Below the pieces are notes generated by a model. That model saw nothing but the letters and a program-made list of their open reading frames with translations, made no database searches and was not told the DNA's origin. A stretch of DNA of 64,000 nucleotides from Cyanoderma ruficeps. Lineage: Eukaryota > Chordata > Aves > Passeriformes > Timaliidae. Position 1 is the stretch's first letter. Each line of letters opens with the position of its first letter. A program made the translations under genes and the position numbers. Below are positions 25,792 through 40,000 of this stretch, piece by piece. Location of the stretch: the NCBI GenBank assembly GCA_008694505.1, contig VZDJ01007753.1, positions 27,368,501 to 27,432,500 of the forward strand, read 5' to 3'.

Positions 25792-26449
25792 ACGAAGGGT
25801 TGAGATAACAACAGAACTGCCCAGAGTGACTTGAAAACAAGTTTGATTTGATTTGTTGTATTAGGTCCAGACCTAATAGTTGCAATGTTGCTTGGTCTGC
25901 TCATGTGGGTGTGGCACCTAACCCTGTACAAGTTTTTGTATATCCACTATGTGCTCAAAATGGTGCTCTTTTTCAGAGCAGGGAGGGGGATCAGGATTGC
26001 TTTGTTGCTGTACTATGGAGTATCAGTTTATGACATGGTAAGATAAAGGGCAATGAAGGTCATTTGGGATGTGTATTCCATGTTTCTCTCCTATTCTTAC
26101 TCAGGCACTAACTCTGGGAGTCATTAATAATCACATCCAGTCTGTGGGGGGAAATGGGGGAGTTGATTTTCCCCAGCTTTTCACACCTTTTTCCTCCTTC
26201 AGACCTGTTAAAACAGCTTTTGAGAATTCTGAATTCCTGCTAGATATTAAGGAAAACATACTCTTGTTGCTACATCTGCCACGTCTCCTCAGTGCAGTCT
26301 ACACCATATTTAGAGTCAAGGCAGGGATTTCCTGGGAGGTCATTCAGAGATCTGCCCTGAGGGTGGATGGTCATGAGTAGTGTAAAATGGGGGAGAGAAT
26401 GAGAATGGACCAGTTTTTGGGGAAATTCTCTGCTCCAATGATTTAGCAC

Positions 26450-27174
26450 TTAATGTACACAATAATACCTGATAAAGTGACAGAGTATTTGCAAGAAGAA
26501 TGCTGTGGCAGCTCCAGAGAGGAGCAATACAGAAGATGTGTGTGCATCTACATGATGTAATTTTACAGTCAACTTCTCCACCTGGGCAGTGACGTCTTGC
26601 CACAGTTCAGTGGCCCAGATGGTTTCCTTCTGCACTGCCAATCACTCTTTTTACAGTGTTGTAGCCATCCCCACAGAGCATTTGCCACCATGAGTCAGTG
26701 TAGAAGTAGAGTACTGGCCATTCCTCTCGTTCAGTGACACCTAAGGCCAGCTGGATGGCTTTCAGCTCTACACACTGACTTGATCCACCTTATGCTTCAA
26801 CAGCTTCTGCAACTCTCCATACATCATCCTTCCATTTTCGATGCATCCCTACAAAATGCTAGGAACCATCAGTGAAGACAGAGTATCCTTTTCATTTTCT
26901 GGTAGGTGATTATATGGGGCGGTTGGAGTTGGGCCACTGAAGAACATTGCAACAATGGACAGCCAAGATTAAAGTGCCTCAGGTGGATCTAGACTGGAAC
27001 ATAAGGGTGAATTATTTCTATAGACACCTGGGCCAGCATGATACTGAGTGGGTGCATCATATTCTCTATCCTGCACCAGTCTCTGGGAAAATGGAACGGT
27101 ACAGTGGACTGTGAAAAACCAAATTGAAAGCAATGGGCGGTGAGACCTTCAACACTGGGATCTGCATTTAGCAC
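26450..27174 (-). pseudogene. Retroviral pol remnant (RNase H region), antisense to its LTRs
   Basis: On the - strand, short frames show RNase H hallmarks: a TDGS block (near 26870), CVELKAIQLAL, a YTDSW block, and further on ELWQDVTAQVEKLTVKLHHV. They are broken by in-frame stops (after TDGS and before GGSSQ) and by at least one frameshift, so no protein is made. The frame upstream on the same strand (to about 27174) is likely pol as well but is too degraded to name. The direction opposes that implied by the LTRs, primer site and purine tract, so the fragment appears inverted or nested. Confidence 0.75.
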
Positions 27175-27669
27175 AGGCCCCCTAGTTAGTTAACACTAGA
27201 GGATCTACCTTGCTTGCCCTGCTCAATCAAAACCTCAGTGTACTGCAGAAGGATATATAGTCCCTGTGGAATGTATGAGAAATGTGTTAGGGAAGATGGT
27301 TTGGATTAATCCTGCTTCAAGCAAAGGCAAACCCATCCATGGGATTGTTTTTGCTCAAGGACCTGGGTACACTTGGGACAGGGAAACACAGTGCATACCT
27401 CCAGGAAATTTGATTTTTGGGTTAGAACAGTCTGTAATGTTGATTTGTATAAATGTGGTTGCTGAATGACACTGCCAATGTATGCCAGAACTACCATGGA
27501 CAATGAGTATGAATTGCTCCAGTTGTGGGCTCCTGGTGCAGCTTGCAACCACTTGACAGCACATAGCCCTCCTGCTCTGGAAGATATCTAGGATGGACTG
27601 AACCCACAGTCATTGACTAAAGGAAGTCAACAGACAGCTTGGAGGGATGGTCATTGACTATGAAAATGA

Positions 27670-27823
27670 TATTCATGCTTATGTATATATGAAGGTGTAT
27701 ATATATATAATAGTTGGAAGGTGTAGGAACTGGGCGTGATGGAGATGGTATAGCATAATGTATATGCTATATACATATATGTATATGTATATAGCATAAT
27801 AATGTTATTATTATGCTATATAT
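27670..27823. repeat. AT-rich palindromic tract
   Basis: A run of TATA/GTATAT words contains a perfect 15-bp inverted repeat (27788-27802 and 27808-27822, loop TGTTA). A second, shorter palindrome around ATAGCAT/ATGCTAT lies near 27750-27772. It sits at the 3' end of the retroviral interior. It may have arisen by repeat expansion and could form a cruciform. Confidence 0.85.
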
Positions 27824-27830
27824 GGGGAAA

Positions 27831-28250
27831 TGTCCTGGTTCTGGCCAGGTCAGGGTTGACCTTTGCAGTAGTCAGAAGGTGGCATGGCCAGGAGACATAG
27901 GTTATTCTATGCAACTTTGTGTCATTTTTCAAGGAAGGGGAAGGGCTCACTTCCAGATTGGTATAGCATAGCAGAAGGAACAGTTGGCTATTTTTAGGGA
28001 TGGGGTGTGGCTGTGTGAATTGTTTGCCTCTTTTTTGTACCTTCTGTCATTAGTATTGATGTTCTCATTGCTGTTGTTCATTTTCATATCTTATTGCTGT
28101 TTCCAGTAAATTGTTATCTCAACCTGTGCCTTTAATGTCTCCAGTTCTCCTCTCTAGCCTGCTGAGGGGAGAGAGTGTGATCAAGCATATGGTTTGGAGT
28201 GGTTTCAGTGGGAAAACTGAATTGGAAAATACCATTCTTAAACCACCACA
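27831..28250 (+). repeat. 3' LTR of an endogenous retrovirus
   Basis: The partner of the LTR at 25340 starts TGTCCTGGTTCTGGCCAGG after a GGGGAAA purine tract and ends ACCACCACA. It shares blocks such as TTCTATGC/TTCTATAC, GTGTCATTTT, AGGGCTCACTTC, TTGTTTGCCTCTTT and AGCCTGCTGAGG with the other copy. Confidence 0.88.
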
Positions 28251-28720
28251 ACAAAATATTTAGTTATCCAAAATATAGAAATAGGGTTGTATATGAAAGC
28301 TTTATGGACAAATGATGTGAAGCCAGAAAGTTCTATAAAATAAAGCAAAGAGATGTTCTGGATTTTTAAGAGGCAGAAAAGATCAGGAAGTGATCCATAT
28401 TTTTCTCCTCTTAGATTTGACAAGTGACAAATCCCATAGCCTGATCAGCTATGATATTTTGGGGCATTTCAAATGCAAAGCCATTTCAATTGCTTCTGAG
28501 CAAGGAGGTGGGTCAACAAAGTTGAAATGCGACATTTTCACACTCCCTTTCAAAAAATCAGGAATCTTCTAATGATAATATGTTGGTTATTTGATTCAGA
28601 AATTATTTATTTAAATCTAAAATGGAATCCTAACTACACAGAGACTATATTAGAAGTGAGGTGAGATGGAGGAATCTGGAGGTATCATAACATATGCATG
28701 GCCATGACTAATCTGATGTA

Positions 28721-29140
28721 TCAGTTCTGACTTTCAAAGGTGAAAAATTCACCAAGGAGAAGCCGGAAAGGATGCTGCACAGTAAGACTACTCTCAGTTC
28801 TTCTGGCTTTACCACACCTCATTGTCTGGATCAACACTGCCCTGAATGTTGTCTCTGTGAATGACCACAGGGGAAAACATAATTTGTGCATGTTGGTAAA
28901 TTTTGATGGTCTTCTGAGATACTTCAGCATGTCCCACCTGACTTCAGGGAAGAGGGCAATCGTCTTTGTAGAGGTTGTGCCCTTTGCCACTCTTACAAAT
29001 TTCAGTCCAAATCTGGCCAAGTTGTCTGTCACACTCGGCAGCCTTGCTAGAATCAAGTCAATTAAGTCTCTCACTAATTTTGTGAAATAGAGGAAAGTAA
29101 GCAAGAAGCAGATGTAGGAAGACTGCAAAAGCAGCTGCAA
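28721..29140. other. Unrecognised region open on both strands
   Basis: A - strand frame of 139 codons (28721-29140) overlaps a + strand frame of 116 codons (28740-29090). Neither shows a domain I recognise and neither has splice or promoter context. The base composition is a little richer in GC than the surroundings. It could be part of an old repeat or retrocopy, or chance. No function is proposed. Confidence 0.3.
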
Positions 29141-32100
29141 AGCAAGGCAAAAAGGTGAGGAAGAGATGGTCTAAAGACCTGGGAGACCAGAACTGGGCAG
29201 AAGAGAAAGAACTAAGAAGCATGAGAAAGAACACAGCAAAAAGAGATTAAGTTTATGGAAAAACAGCAGCCAAGTCCATGTCCAGTGAAGAATGCTCTTC
29301 AAGAACCTAGTTGGAATCATGTGGGTTAGGTAAGCCTATTTCTCTGCCAAATAACAGTGAAACCCACTGGCAAAATTCCCAGTCTTTCCACTAGCGGAGG
29401 TTGAGGCAGAGCTAAGAGAGCTTGCCATTCCTACAAACCACTGTCCTATCTCAGTCTGCAGGAGGTGGTGGTTCTAGAGGCTGCAGTTTGTTTATGTATC
29501 CTGGGGCTGCTAATCAGTGTTACAGAAATTCTGTTTTGCCCTAGACTTTAGAACAAAAAAGGAAGTAATTACACAAGGCAAATGTCACAAGAAAATAAAG
29601 TCAAAAATTAAAAAAACCTACAAAATGTCAGGATTAAAGCTTAATTTTGCCCCCTTGTGTGTATGCATGGGATGCTTTTTAATTGAACAATCATAGTATT
29701 TTTTTCAGTAGACTCATATCATTAAATGTAGATAGTTGATCTGTTTGGGTTTCTAGCAGTCCACACTGAATTTACCGTCTCAAAGTACTGAATGTACCTT
29801 CACCCAAGTGGTTGACTTTAGGACAATAGTTCAGAAATGTGTAAGGTTTCACCTTCAGCCATTCCAATATGAATTCTTTGGAAAATGTCACCAAGTTTTG
29901 AGGTTTTGCTCTGATTTGGAATAAAAAGAGCCCGAAGTTTGGACTGGAGAAAGGATAATGAGAAATTCTTCCCGCCCTGCCAGACACAGACCACTCACTT
30001 CTGTATTTCAGCTTCACTTCCAATCACAAATCACCACTACCAAGTGTGACTCAGATCCTTCTACAGTGACTAAAGCACCATCATTCTCATGTGTGAAGGG
30101 GTGGTACAGGGCCAAAAAGATTATTAGTTTCAACGTTTCACACCAAGGAAGCAGCAGAAGAAAATACAAGCTGTTGAACTTGATATTTAATTGTGCAAGG
30201 CTGAAGCATCAGTACATCTACATTCCCCTGATTCCCTGACTGTACGGTGGCAACCCCACTTACTCTGGGAGTGGGGCAGCAGAACTGTTCTGAATGCAGG
30301 CTTGAAAATACAGGAATGATCATTGGGACCAAAAAGTCTGATGCTTTTGTCACAGGGAATATACTATGATGAATGTAGAGGGGCCTCTTCTTTAGAAATT
30401 TACTGTAATAAGGTATTTATCTTAGTAGGAAGAAAGGGAACAAAAGAAGACAGAAAAAACAAACCCAAGACATGAGTACATTTTAAAGATCAGAATCTTA
30501 GCATCATGAGGTCAATATGCCCTTCAATATAATTGAGCTTACCATTGACAGATCCCTCAACCTATTCTGGTGTCACAGAGATCTAGTTCACTCAATATCT
30601 GCATAGGACGAGTTACTCTATTTAGCAGAGTATTTGCAGTTCAATTTAACAGAAACAGCACAAGGTAAAAAACACAGAAGCAACTGAATTGCATTCTGTG
30701 ATTAAGTACAGGTAAATCTCAATTTCTTTAAATGTACACATTCACTACACTAGTCAGGTTCCTACACATGGGAAGGTGGACTTGTCAGATATTTTGACAG
30801 GGCAAACTAAGCTTCTAGATAAAACAGCAGCTGTCACAATCATATTACACTGAAGAGCAGTCACAATAAAAAAGGAAAAAGCTTTGCTGATGTCTGAACC
30901 TTTGATAAAATAAGTCCAAGAAAATACAGTTTGTTACTGAATGGCATGTTCTCTGTTTGCTCTGATTCTCAACTTAAACCAAAAAAAAAATGGCCAACGG
31001 GATCACAACAACAAAATGGTAACACCTGGTGATGGGCTGTAGCAGCCTCATAGTTTCTAAGATCTCTCTTAGATGAAAAAATGCATAGAGTATTTTATAA
31101 AATTAAACATATTCAGAAGTTGTAATTGTGGAGATCATGATCCAATAAAAGAATTAAGTCTATAATACCTAAAATGTGGGTTTTTTTCTTAGTCTCTTCT
31201 GGTCAATCATTTTTTAGTAATAGAAGCCCCATACAGAAATGAAATATTTATTATTTTAAAAATGTGATGTGATCTTAGAAGCTGGTTAGAAATTTTCAGA
31301 TGACATGGACACAACTGGCTGGGAGCTTGCAAGGTTTTGTCTGAATCATCTTGTGGGTGATGAATGCATGTGCATTCCCAGGCAGGACTCCAGCACCACT
31401 CCTGTGTGTAATCCTGGCACAGTTTAGTGCTGTGTACCTCTTTTAAGAAATTCACCTGTTGCAGGGGCCCTGGAAATTTAGGGGTATCTATTTTTTCAAT
31501 AGCACTGCTGGTGAACTCTTCCTTGGGATCACAGTCCATCAGAAATTTGGGTCATCTGCAGCAACGTAGCTCACAGGTCTGTCTCTGCTAGAATTGAAAA
31601 CCAGTGGTTTCCAGGCTAACCCCAAGCCCTTTCTGGCAGGTGACTGCAGTGTTATTTTGTACCTGCCTCAAGCTTTAGAATTTGTGTCCTCTAGAGTCAG
31701 CTTGGAGACAGATGGTTCGGTGCTACTCCAGGCACTCTGTCCTGGAGCTGAGTATGAGAGTTCCAGGAGCCCTAGATGGAACAGGGATCAGGCTGTAAGC
31801 AGGCTGCAAGTTGCCAGAGCATCCCCAGCTCCCCTTGGCTGAAATGCAAGCACAGTCAGGCACGTGGGGCCAGGTTGATTGACTCTGATGCTGGGTCACA
31901 CTGTGCTGCATGTCTGTCCTAGGAAGCTGCTGGCTGCTCCTGACACTGAAGTCTCGGTCACTTCCACTGCACAATGCAAGGTCCAGAAGAATGTGGCTGC
32001 CAGGACAGGATATCGTGTTTCGTGGTATGCAGACACACACGTGCATGTGTGCAGATGTGAAACACATCACAAGCTCCTATTAATGAGATTCCTACAGAAA

Positions 32101-33949
32101 ATTATTAACTTTGATAGAAAGGTTAAGTGAAAATCAAGTTTCTAAAAAATCATAACCTCATTTCAGATCATGCTAGAGAATACCAATTTTAAAATACAGA
32201 AATGGCCACTGTAGAGAAGTCCTACTCTGTAAGACAGAAAAGCAGCCTTGCTTCACCCTGAAAGAATGAATTAGAGGAAGAGGGCAGAATGACTTGACTT
32301 GGAATGAGACTTCTGAAAAGGAATAGGCAGAACTTCAACAAGTGCACTAGAATATAAAATATATACTAACTATAAAAAAAATGTCTGGCACTGAATATTC
32401 ACTAGGTCCCTTGACAGGAAATGTGGCAAGGACTGGTATCCCTGGTTATTGTTTTTAATGTTTGTTTGTTTTTAGTTTTTCTAGTTACAGATTTTTCCTA
32501 TTCAAATGTGTTCATACCTTAAGTTATGTTACTAATTTTTATACTGTTTTAATTACTTTTTTTTTGTTTTCCTTTAGTCTCAACTATTTCCACCAGCATA
32601 ATTATACCACTTATTATACTTTGAAACTGCACCTCCTTTCTAGTTATAGTTTGTATTTTAAAGTAAAGGAGCCTCAACACTTTAACATCTTTTAGTCATT
32701 ATTTCTGTAGTCTTACCATAATTCTTGTATAATTCAGAATTGATTTCTGCATATATTTTGGAATTGAGAAACAAATTTTCAGATAACAACTTGCCAAACT
32801 ATTCTTGCAAAATTTATTTCATTTAGATTTACAGTTTTTCCATGGAAGCACTTTGATTATCATTAAATAAGATTTTCTGAACAGGGGATTTCAAGTGTTA
32901 CACATTCTTCTTCTCCATCTCTCCTAGGTTATTACTGCAGAATGTCTTACAACATCAATGAAAGACAGTACAGGGTACAAAACACACCACTGCCATCCAG
33001 TACTACTTATTCATGCTGAGAAACAAAGGTCAACACAATAAAGTGTTACTCATTCAACAACTGTCTCTATCATTAGTTACCTTAATCCCAGAACCAGTGT
33101 TAGTGCTTCATGCAGACCTGAGGTTAGTAAAAGACTAAAACTTTTAGAAGATGTAGTGGTCATTTCTCAATCAGGGTGAAATTCTTTTTAGTGTGAAAAA
33201 GGGCAACAAGGAAAGTTTGCATACAATTTGGTTACAAGCTTAGTGCTCTAGTAAAAGTAAGAGGAACAAAGGGTTTTTTTGGACACTTTGTCTTACCTTC
33301 AGATAAACAGAACTGATATTTAATGATCTAAAAAGAGGGGAAATAAAATAATGAAATAATCATAAGGAGTTCAAGAAATGTCAGAACAGGAAGGCCTTGA
33401 GTTACTCATTTTCTTTTACCGATTTTCTTATTAGTAACAAAAAATGCAGTATCCTCTTATAAAACAGGTATTTTACTGAAAAGTAAAAATTACTTTAAAA
33501 CCAACTTTGTGACCAATAACCTGGGAACAAAATTAAGATTGCGATGTTCAGATGTTCAGTTTGAAACTTTACATACTAAACATGTAGTGAGCCTTGAAAC
33601 TTTCTTATCAGGAATGTGCACTTAAAAATGTTTCTACCTGAACTAGCCTAGATGACAGTACCAATGTTTCCAAGCAGACTTTACACAGGGGATTGTGATA
33701 AAATTGGCTGTAAAAATCTAGGGTCTGGTTGCTATATTAAAGCATTTTGGCAAATCTTAATACCAGACATTGGGTCATGATGCCAGAAAACAGAATAAAG
33801 ATTTAAAGTCAACTTTGCCCATGTTCTCAAGCCTCTATGGTTCTTTCCAATTAATGATAACTCTTCATGATGTGCAAAGGTCTGAATTTTTAGTCTTTAT
33901 AAGTAAGGATACTGCATTTCAAGTAAGATTTTATAAGAACTATTTGTTA

Positions 33950-34087
<138 letters not shown>

Positions 34088-37000
34088 TTAGCCAAGAATT
34101 AAGGATGAATTTATACCATGTACTGTAACTACTAAATATCAGTGCCTAATAAATCAGAATTCTTGTTTTTGTTAAATACATATCATGTATTTCAGTGACT
34201 GTATGCAATTATTTTTAATTCTTTTTATGACTGTGATATTGTCTGATGCATCGACATAATATTAAGTATAAGATAAACATGATTAAGGTAAACCTTATGG
34301 TTCAACTGTATTCTTTTCATGTCTGATGCAGAACTTCATGAAATTGTTTACCAACAGCAACAACTGAAGTACTCTCTTAAGTAGCTAATTTGTCCGTATT
34401 CCAGTCACATTTAAACATAAAAACATTTCAGCTTTTAGGAAGTGTAGCATAAAACATACCTTAGCATTAACAAAACAAATGACTTTGCACTTTTCCATAA
34501 TAAACTGCTTTCACAATCCCTAAACACACGCACATTTAAGACAAATATAGTGAAATTTCAGTAGTGGGAAAAACATCTTGTCAATTACGTCATTAAAACA
34601 AACAAGAATATCTGTAAAGAATCTACAGGACCCTTAAATACTGGTTAACAGGGTGTTGGCAGGGCACTGACAGTAAAATACTCTACTTCTTTTTTCCTGT
34701 GTTCTCCCCCTCTAATATTACTGACAAGAGACTGGTATCTTGAAGTGTTGTTGTTTTTGAAGAACCCTCTCCAGGCTTCTTGTTCCAGCAGGCCCGATTG
34801 TGCTGTTAGCACAGAGAGAGCGAGAAAAAGAGAGAATATTTCTGCTGTTCATGAAAGCAACTATGGAAATGGCTGTCAAAATGTAGAGCAGCAGGCAGCA
34901 ACATACAATTATCAAGAAAAACTACCATGCTGACTTCATGTTGTATAGTTGCTGAACTGAGAAATCAGTTAACCTTTTCTCACACAACTTTCAGAGTCTT
35001 CCAGCTGGACTCAGTATGTTGAATGAGGAAAACCTTCTCCAGTTATCTTACACAAACAGAGAATGACCAGAAATTTTCCCTGACGTTTACACTTGTGCCC
35101 ACTTTTTTTCTATATTTTATTTGCAGATAGTGAGGTGATTTTCTCCTTACATAGTTCCGTTTTCCAAAAGAATACCCCAAATGAATCAGCATGCTGTGGA
35201 GGAATGCACTCAAAATAGGTTTCTTTAAAATGCTGGGGTATGATTTCAGGTCTGCTGCTCCTTTTGGGGGAATCAGGGACAGTGAGGAAACTATCTTTCT
35301 GACTCAATTGCACCACCTGTCAAACGAAGATAATACATTGCACATAATTTTTTAGCAATCCAAACATAAAAACTGCATTACACGTGATAAGCATTTTTAA
35401 TTCCTAGTGGTAACATTTAAAATAAATGATGATACTATTTTCAGGGATAAGCAATAAAATTCCCAACACCCAATGAAAGTTGGAAAGAATAATCTTCATA
35501 TTATCTTACAAAACTACACTTCTACAATTACAGAACTTTTCCTACACAATTTTTATCTTTTTTTCTGTACAATATTTAATTTAGATTTTACAGTCTATCT
35601 AAATATATTTAAAAAAAGAGAATATATTATCTAGAAACAAGTTTCAATGAATAAAATTATTTTTATCATATTTCCTTAGGCCATAACTTGGTTACATAGT
35701 GAAACTGGGAAACCGTTTTCCCTCCAAAATCTGTACTCTGAATTCTGTCTGACACCAGAGACAGCTGAACCACAGCAGAAGCCTCAGTTTGGGGAAGCTA
35801 TAATAGAAGCACTGGGACAAGAGAAAATATAAAAATCTCCCATTGTAATGATTCTTAGGCTGGGGGATAAACACAGTATTGAGCCTGAACAGAGGACAGT
35901 AATATAGCACAGTTTTTAAGAGGCTATGTATAAGTGGTAGAGGATGAAACTGATGGTTGAAGTCTAAATAATACTACGTATCTCACAACTTGTTGAAAAG
36001 CACTTTTTTTTTTCATTGGGGGAGATTCACAGCTGCTGAATTTTCTGCAGTTAATAGAGTCCTTTGATTCACAGCAGTGCCCCTTGCACAAAAAATACTG
36101 GCCTTTGTGTATTACCAGAAACTAATTTTCTATTTGGCTGAAAAGGGAAAAATGGGGTTATTGCTTCTCCCTCCTACAGAGCTTTTCATTATGCCTGATG
36201 CACTCAACTTCTAAGCTCTTCTGAGAAAAAAAAATAACTGAAGAGGCAAGAGGTAGAAAAATGAGCTTGTTAGCACATTAGAAGTGAAGTATCTTGGTGG
36301 GCCCTAGAAATTCCCAGTGGTGTGTTAACTTATCACTCTATGCATGCTGGCACTGATAGTCTCCCAATTGATCACTCTCTTTTCGCACCAAAGGTGCTGC
36401 CAGGAAGCAAAGGCTGAAGGCCCACAGGAGAACAGGCTGCTATCAAAACAAGCTGTTTTTAAAAGTCTGCTTGAATGGGTAAAATGTTTCATGAAAAAGT
36501 AGGGTAGAGACACCTACTTGCTTTTAAAATGCTCTACATTCAGAGGTCTCTAAAGGAAACCTTTTAGTTTATCCTATTATATCCAAAGCTTATACACAAA
36601 TAAGGCAAAATGAAGGAAAGTTACTGCTTTGAACATGACAAGGACATTCTTTTTCTCTAGTCTTGGTACAATCTCCTAACCAAATACAGAAGTCTCGAGA
36701 TAGATGCTGACTGAGGATGATAATGATGTTTGTGTTACACAGTGAAGAGGATATGTTTATATCAGTTCTAGAAGTCTAATTCAAATGCACACCCAGAGAA
36801 AAGTAATTCAGCTAGCTGGGTTGCTGCTCATCCTAACAATCCACAAAACCATCTGCACCTTGCTAAAAACATAACCCACCTGCAAAACAAAAAATATCTG
36901 AGGCAAACATCAAGTCCAAAGCTTGCTCTACTCCGCACTAAGAAATTACATACTCTCCTCAGAAGAACTCTGTTTCTGTATTAGAGATTACATAGATGAG

Positions 37001-40000
37001 ATACTTTTATCTTCTATTCATTTATATTTTGAGAACATCCTAGTAATTTTGAAACAGCAATTCTATAGGCTTTTTTGGATGAGATAATCTAGTTCTACAC
37101 TATATTTGAATGCAACTGTCTGCAGGAGTGACCATAAACCCATGGTAGCTAATTTCTACATTACTTCTAATAGGCTAGACATTTATTTCTTTAAAACACT
37201 GCTCTCTAGGAAAGACTTATTAGCACTTACAGATTGAGTGGCACACACAAACTCAATGGCTAGTAATAATAGGGCAATGCAAGCTGTATTCTTACTGTGA
37301 GTGGATGTTGCCACTGGCATCAGCAATTAAGATGGAATGGGAAGGATGCACAGACAAACCAATGGAGAAAAACTGGCACAGATAGTGACAAAACACTTAA
37401 ACAACAGTATTGTGGACTTTTTGCTTCTAAAGAAGGTGCTAACTGGAACAAAACAGAATGAATAAAAAGGTATGATATACATTAATTATGCAGGCACTCG
37501 CCCAAATGTGTCAGCTAAAAATTTGCAGATGCATAACTGCAAAAAAAATAGCAAAAAAATCTAAAAGCTTCATTATAGTTTTTCAGAAGAACCTGTTCTG
37601 AAAAATAGAATCAGTACCAGAAAAAAACAGGAATCATATCTTTATAGGTCACTCAGGTTGTAGTCACTCCAGTTAATATTTAATTTACATTATGATCCCT
37701 TTTACTTACTCTCTAAATCTGTAATTGTTTCTATTATAATTATCTGAAAAGATCTATTATTTGAAAATACTATACTTTCCATTATTAGAACAAGCACTGA
37801 AGGTCTGTCTGTCAGATCACCGACTTAGGCTCAATCTTTCTCAAAAACATCATTTCATGTCTTTACCTAGTAGTTCTCCATCTCTGCTGATTGTATCACT
37901 TCCAAGGTTTAGATTCCTATGGGAAAATACATCTACCTCTTGCAGACTCTTTATGCAGAATCTAAGCTAAAACTTTTTCTAGCCATCTATCTGAACAAAT
38001 TACCTAGGGTCTTACCTCACATCTCAGTTACTGCCATATCCTTTTTTCTGGCCTAAATAAATGCATTTTTAATGATTTTATAATCTACTCAGTGCATTGC
38101 AGAATCCACTTTCTGGATGTTACTGCTTAGATGGTGCATTCACTCAGATACTGCCATCAGTCTGCCACTCCCTAGTGCAAATGCAGGCTACTAATTTGAA
38201 CTTTATAGTCCATACCCATTCCATCTATTTTACCAAAACCACTCACCTCCAGTCAGTTAGTGCAGTCACTCTCACTAATCTTGACATTTTTGTAAAGGCA
38301 CTTTTGTACTTTCTTCTATGTAACTTATGTGCAGCATCAGGTCTCCACAAGTGCCCACAAACAATCCCCCCCAGAAACTCTCCCTTTGCTATGATTATTG
38401 ATTTTTTTACAATTTACCGTGTCATTCTGACTACACATTTTTTTTCCATTCTTCTTCACACTTCTCAGTTTTACAGCTGACTAAAACGGATTACAATAAA
38501 TCTATGCAGTTTTTTCAGTTAAGGAGTGGATGTATGATTACTGCCAGTCATTGACGGAATACCAGTCCTAAAATGACATAACCTAAGGATGGAAAAAAAT
38601 TGAAGAAAAAAATAGTTTAAACATATAATAAGAATTCCAAGACTTTATTTAAGGATATAGCACTTCACAACTATGTAATCTATCTACTACCAGAACAACT
38701 AAGTGTTAGATTCTCAAATGAGCTGGAGAAGAAATTCTACTGCGTGCTCCAAAAACCATTTGGTAACAAATTGCTTCCTGAGCACAGACTGGAATCCAGG
38801 GACTCTCCTCTCCCAAGAAAGCACCATAATGATTAGACTATATAGATGAGCAGGTATATTTCCTCTGATTATTAAGAAGAAATCTTTTTTTATGAAACAA
38901 AGAACAATTTCAGCAGCGTTGAAGCAAAATACTTTCATGAAAGCTTTATTCAGAAATCTTCCCTCCTCATACTTGTGTATTTGTATATATGTGCAGTGTA
39001 CATGCCTAGTATACCATGATATAACTGTATATTGGTATGTAGATGATTTGGTTCCAGAGCAGGGAAACAAAAGACAGGGTTTTAATGATTGCTTTGAAAT
39101 ACCTCTTAGGAAAAAAAAACTAGAACATGCATTTCTAAATAGCAAGATGGATTTTTTTCAGCTTAAATTATGAACTCTTCTCAGAAATACATGTACAGCT
39201 GCATTCCTGGCAGTTCCAACTGTTAGCAAAATCATCTAAGAAGTCAATATATATTGATATGATTGTGGAGAGTATGACTTTGTTAGCCAGGCATTTGGAA
39301 AATAACTTAAGACAAGCAGAAACTGAACTGCTGCTCCATCCTTATGTGGAAAATGAAAATCCCACACCAGAGATACTTTCTTTTAGGATCAATGGACAAT
39401 CGCAATAGGTTTTTAATTGCATATATAGACAATTTACATAAAAGAGGTTAACAATATTTTAAGAAAAGCCATATAAGAAGGAACTCTCTTGTTTACTACG
39501 TTTTCCCCTCAGCAAATTTAGAAACATGCATCATTTTTTATAGGAAAAAACTCCCAAATCTGTAGTATTGTGAACATACAAAAATGCTCCTAGGATATTA
39601 GGGACCAAAGTAAAAATGAAAGAGTGAAGCACAGTGAAGAGTGTATTTTGGTTGGAGATTTTAAGTTTTTTGCTCTCGGGCCTGAAAAGGTGTGCAAACC
39701 CCACAGAATTAATTGATACAATTTGAGGCACTTAAAATGATGAAAGAATTGATTTTATTTGGCACATTTTTCCTAGCAAATTTCAATTCCTTAGATCAAA
39801 GTGTGAAAGGATAATGGCCTCCCCTATGAAGATAACAAGTACAGGTTAGGATCGAGGTTTTAAGCTAAAAGGAGAACTTAGTCCCAGCAGAATTTGACTT
39901 CTACAGGAAGATGAGACAAAACCCACACACATCACAGAACTGGAATTTTTTTCTGGGAAATCTCACTCTAAAAGAAGAGACTGTGCAGTGGTTGTCAAAC

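Larger units (their letters stand above)
25340..28250 (+). mobile_element. Decayed endogenous retrovirus with paired LTRs
   Basis: The roughly 2.9-kb provirus remnant has direct LTRs of 425 and 420 bp and an internal region of about 2.07 kb. Orientation is set by a primer-binding-like site just after the left LTR (25774-25791) and a purine tract GGGGAAA just before the right LTR (27824-27830). The internal region is far shorter than a complete provirus and has no intact gene. A pol remnant with RNase H motifs reads on the opposite strand to the LTRs. The last 150 bp of the interior is an AT-rich palindromic tract. The class is not assigned firmly. Confidence 0.85.

Noticed and set aside
31207..32070. 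Cluster of open frames on both strands at 31.2-32.1 kb
   Set aside because: The frames overlap, are interrupted and show no domain. The local GC rise is enough to explain them.
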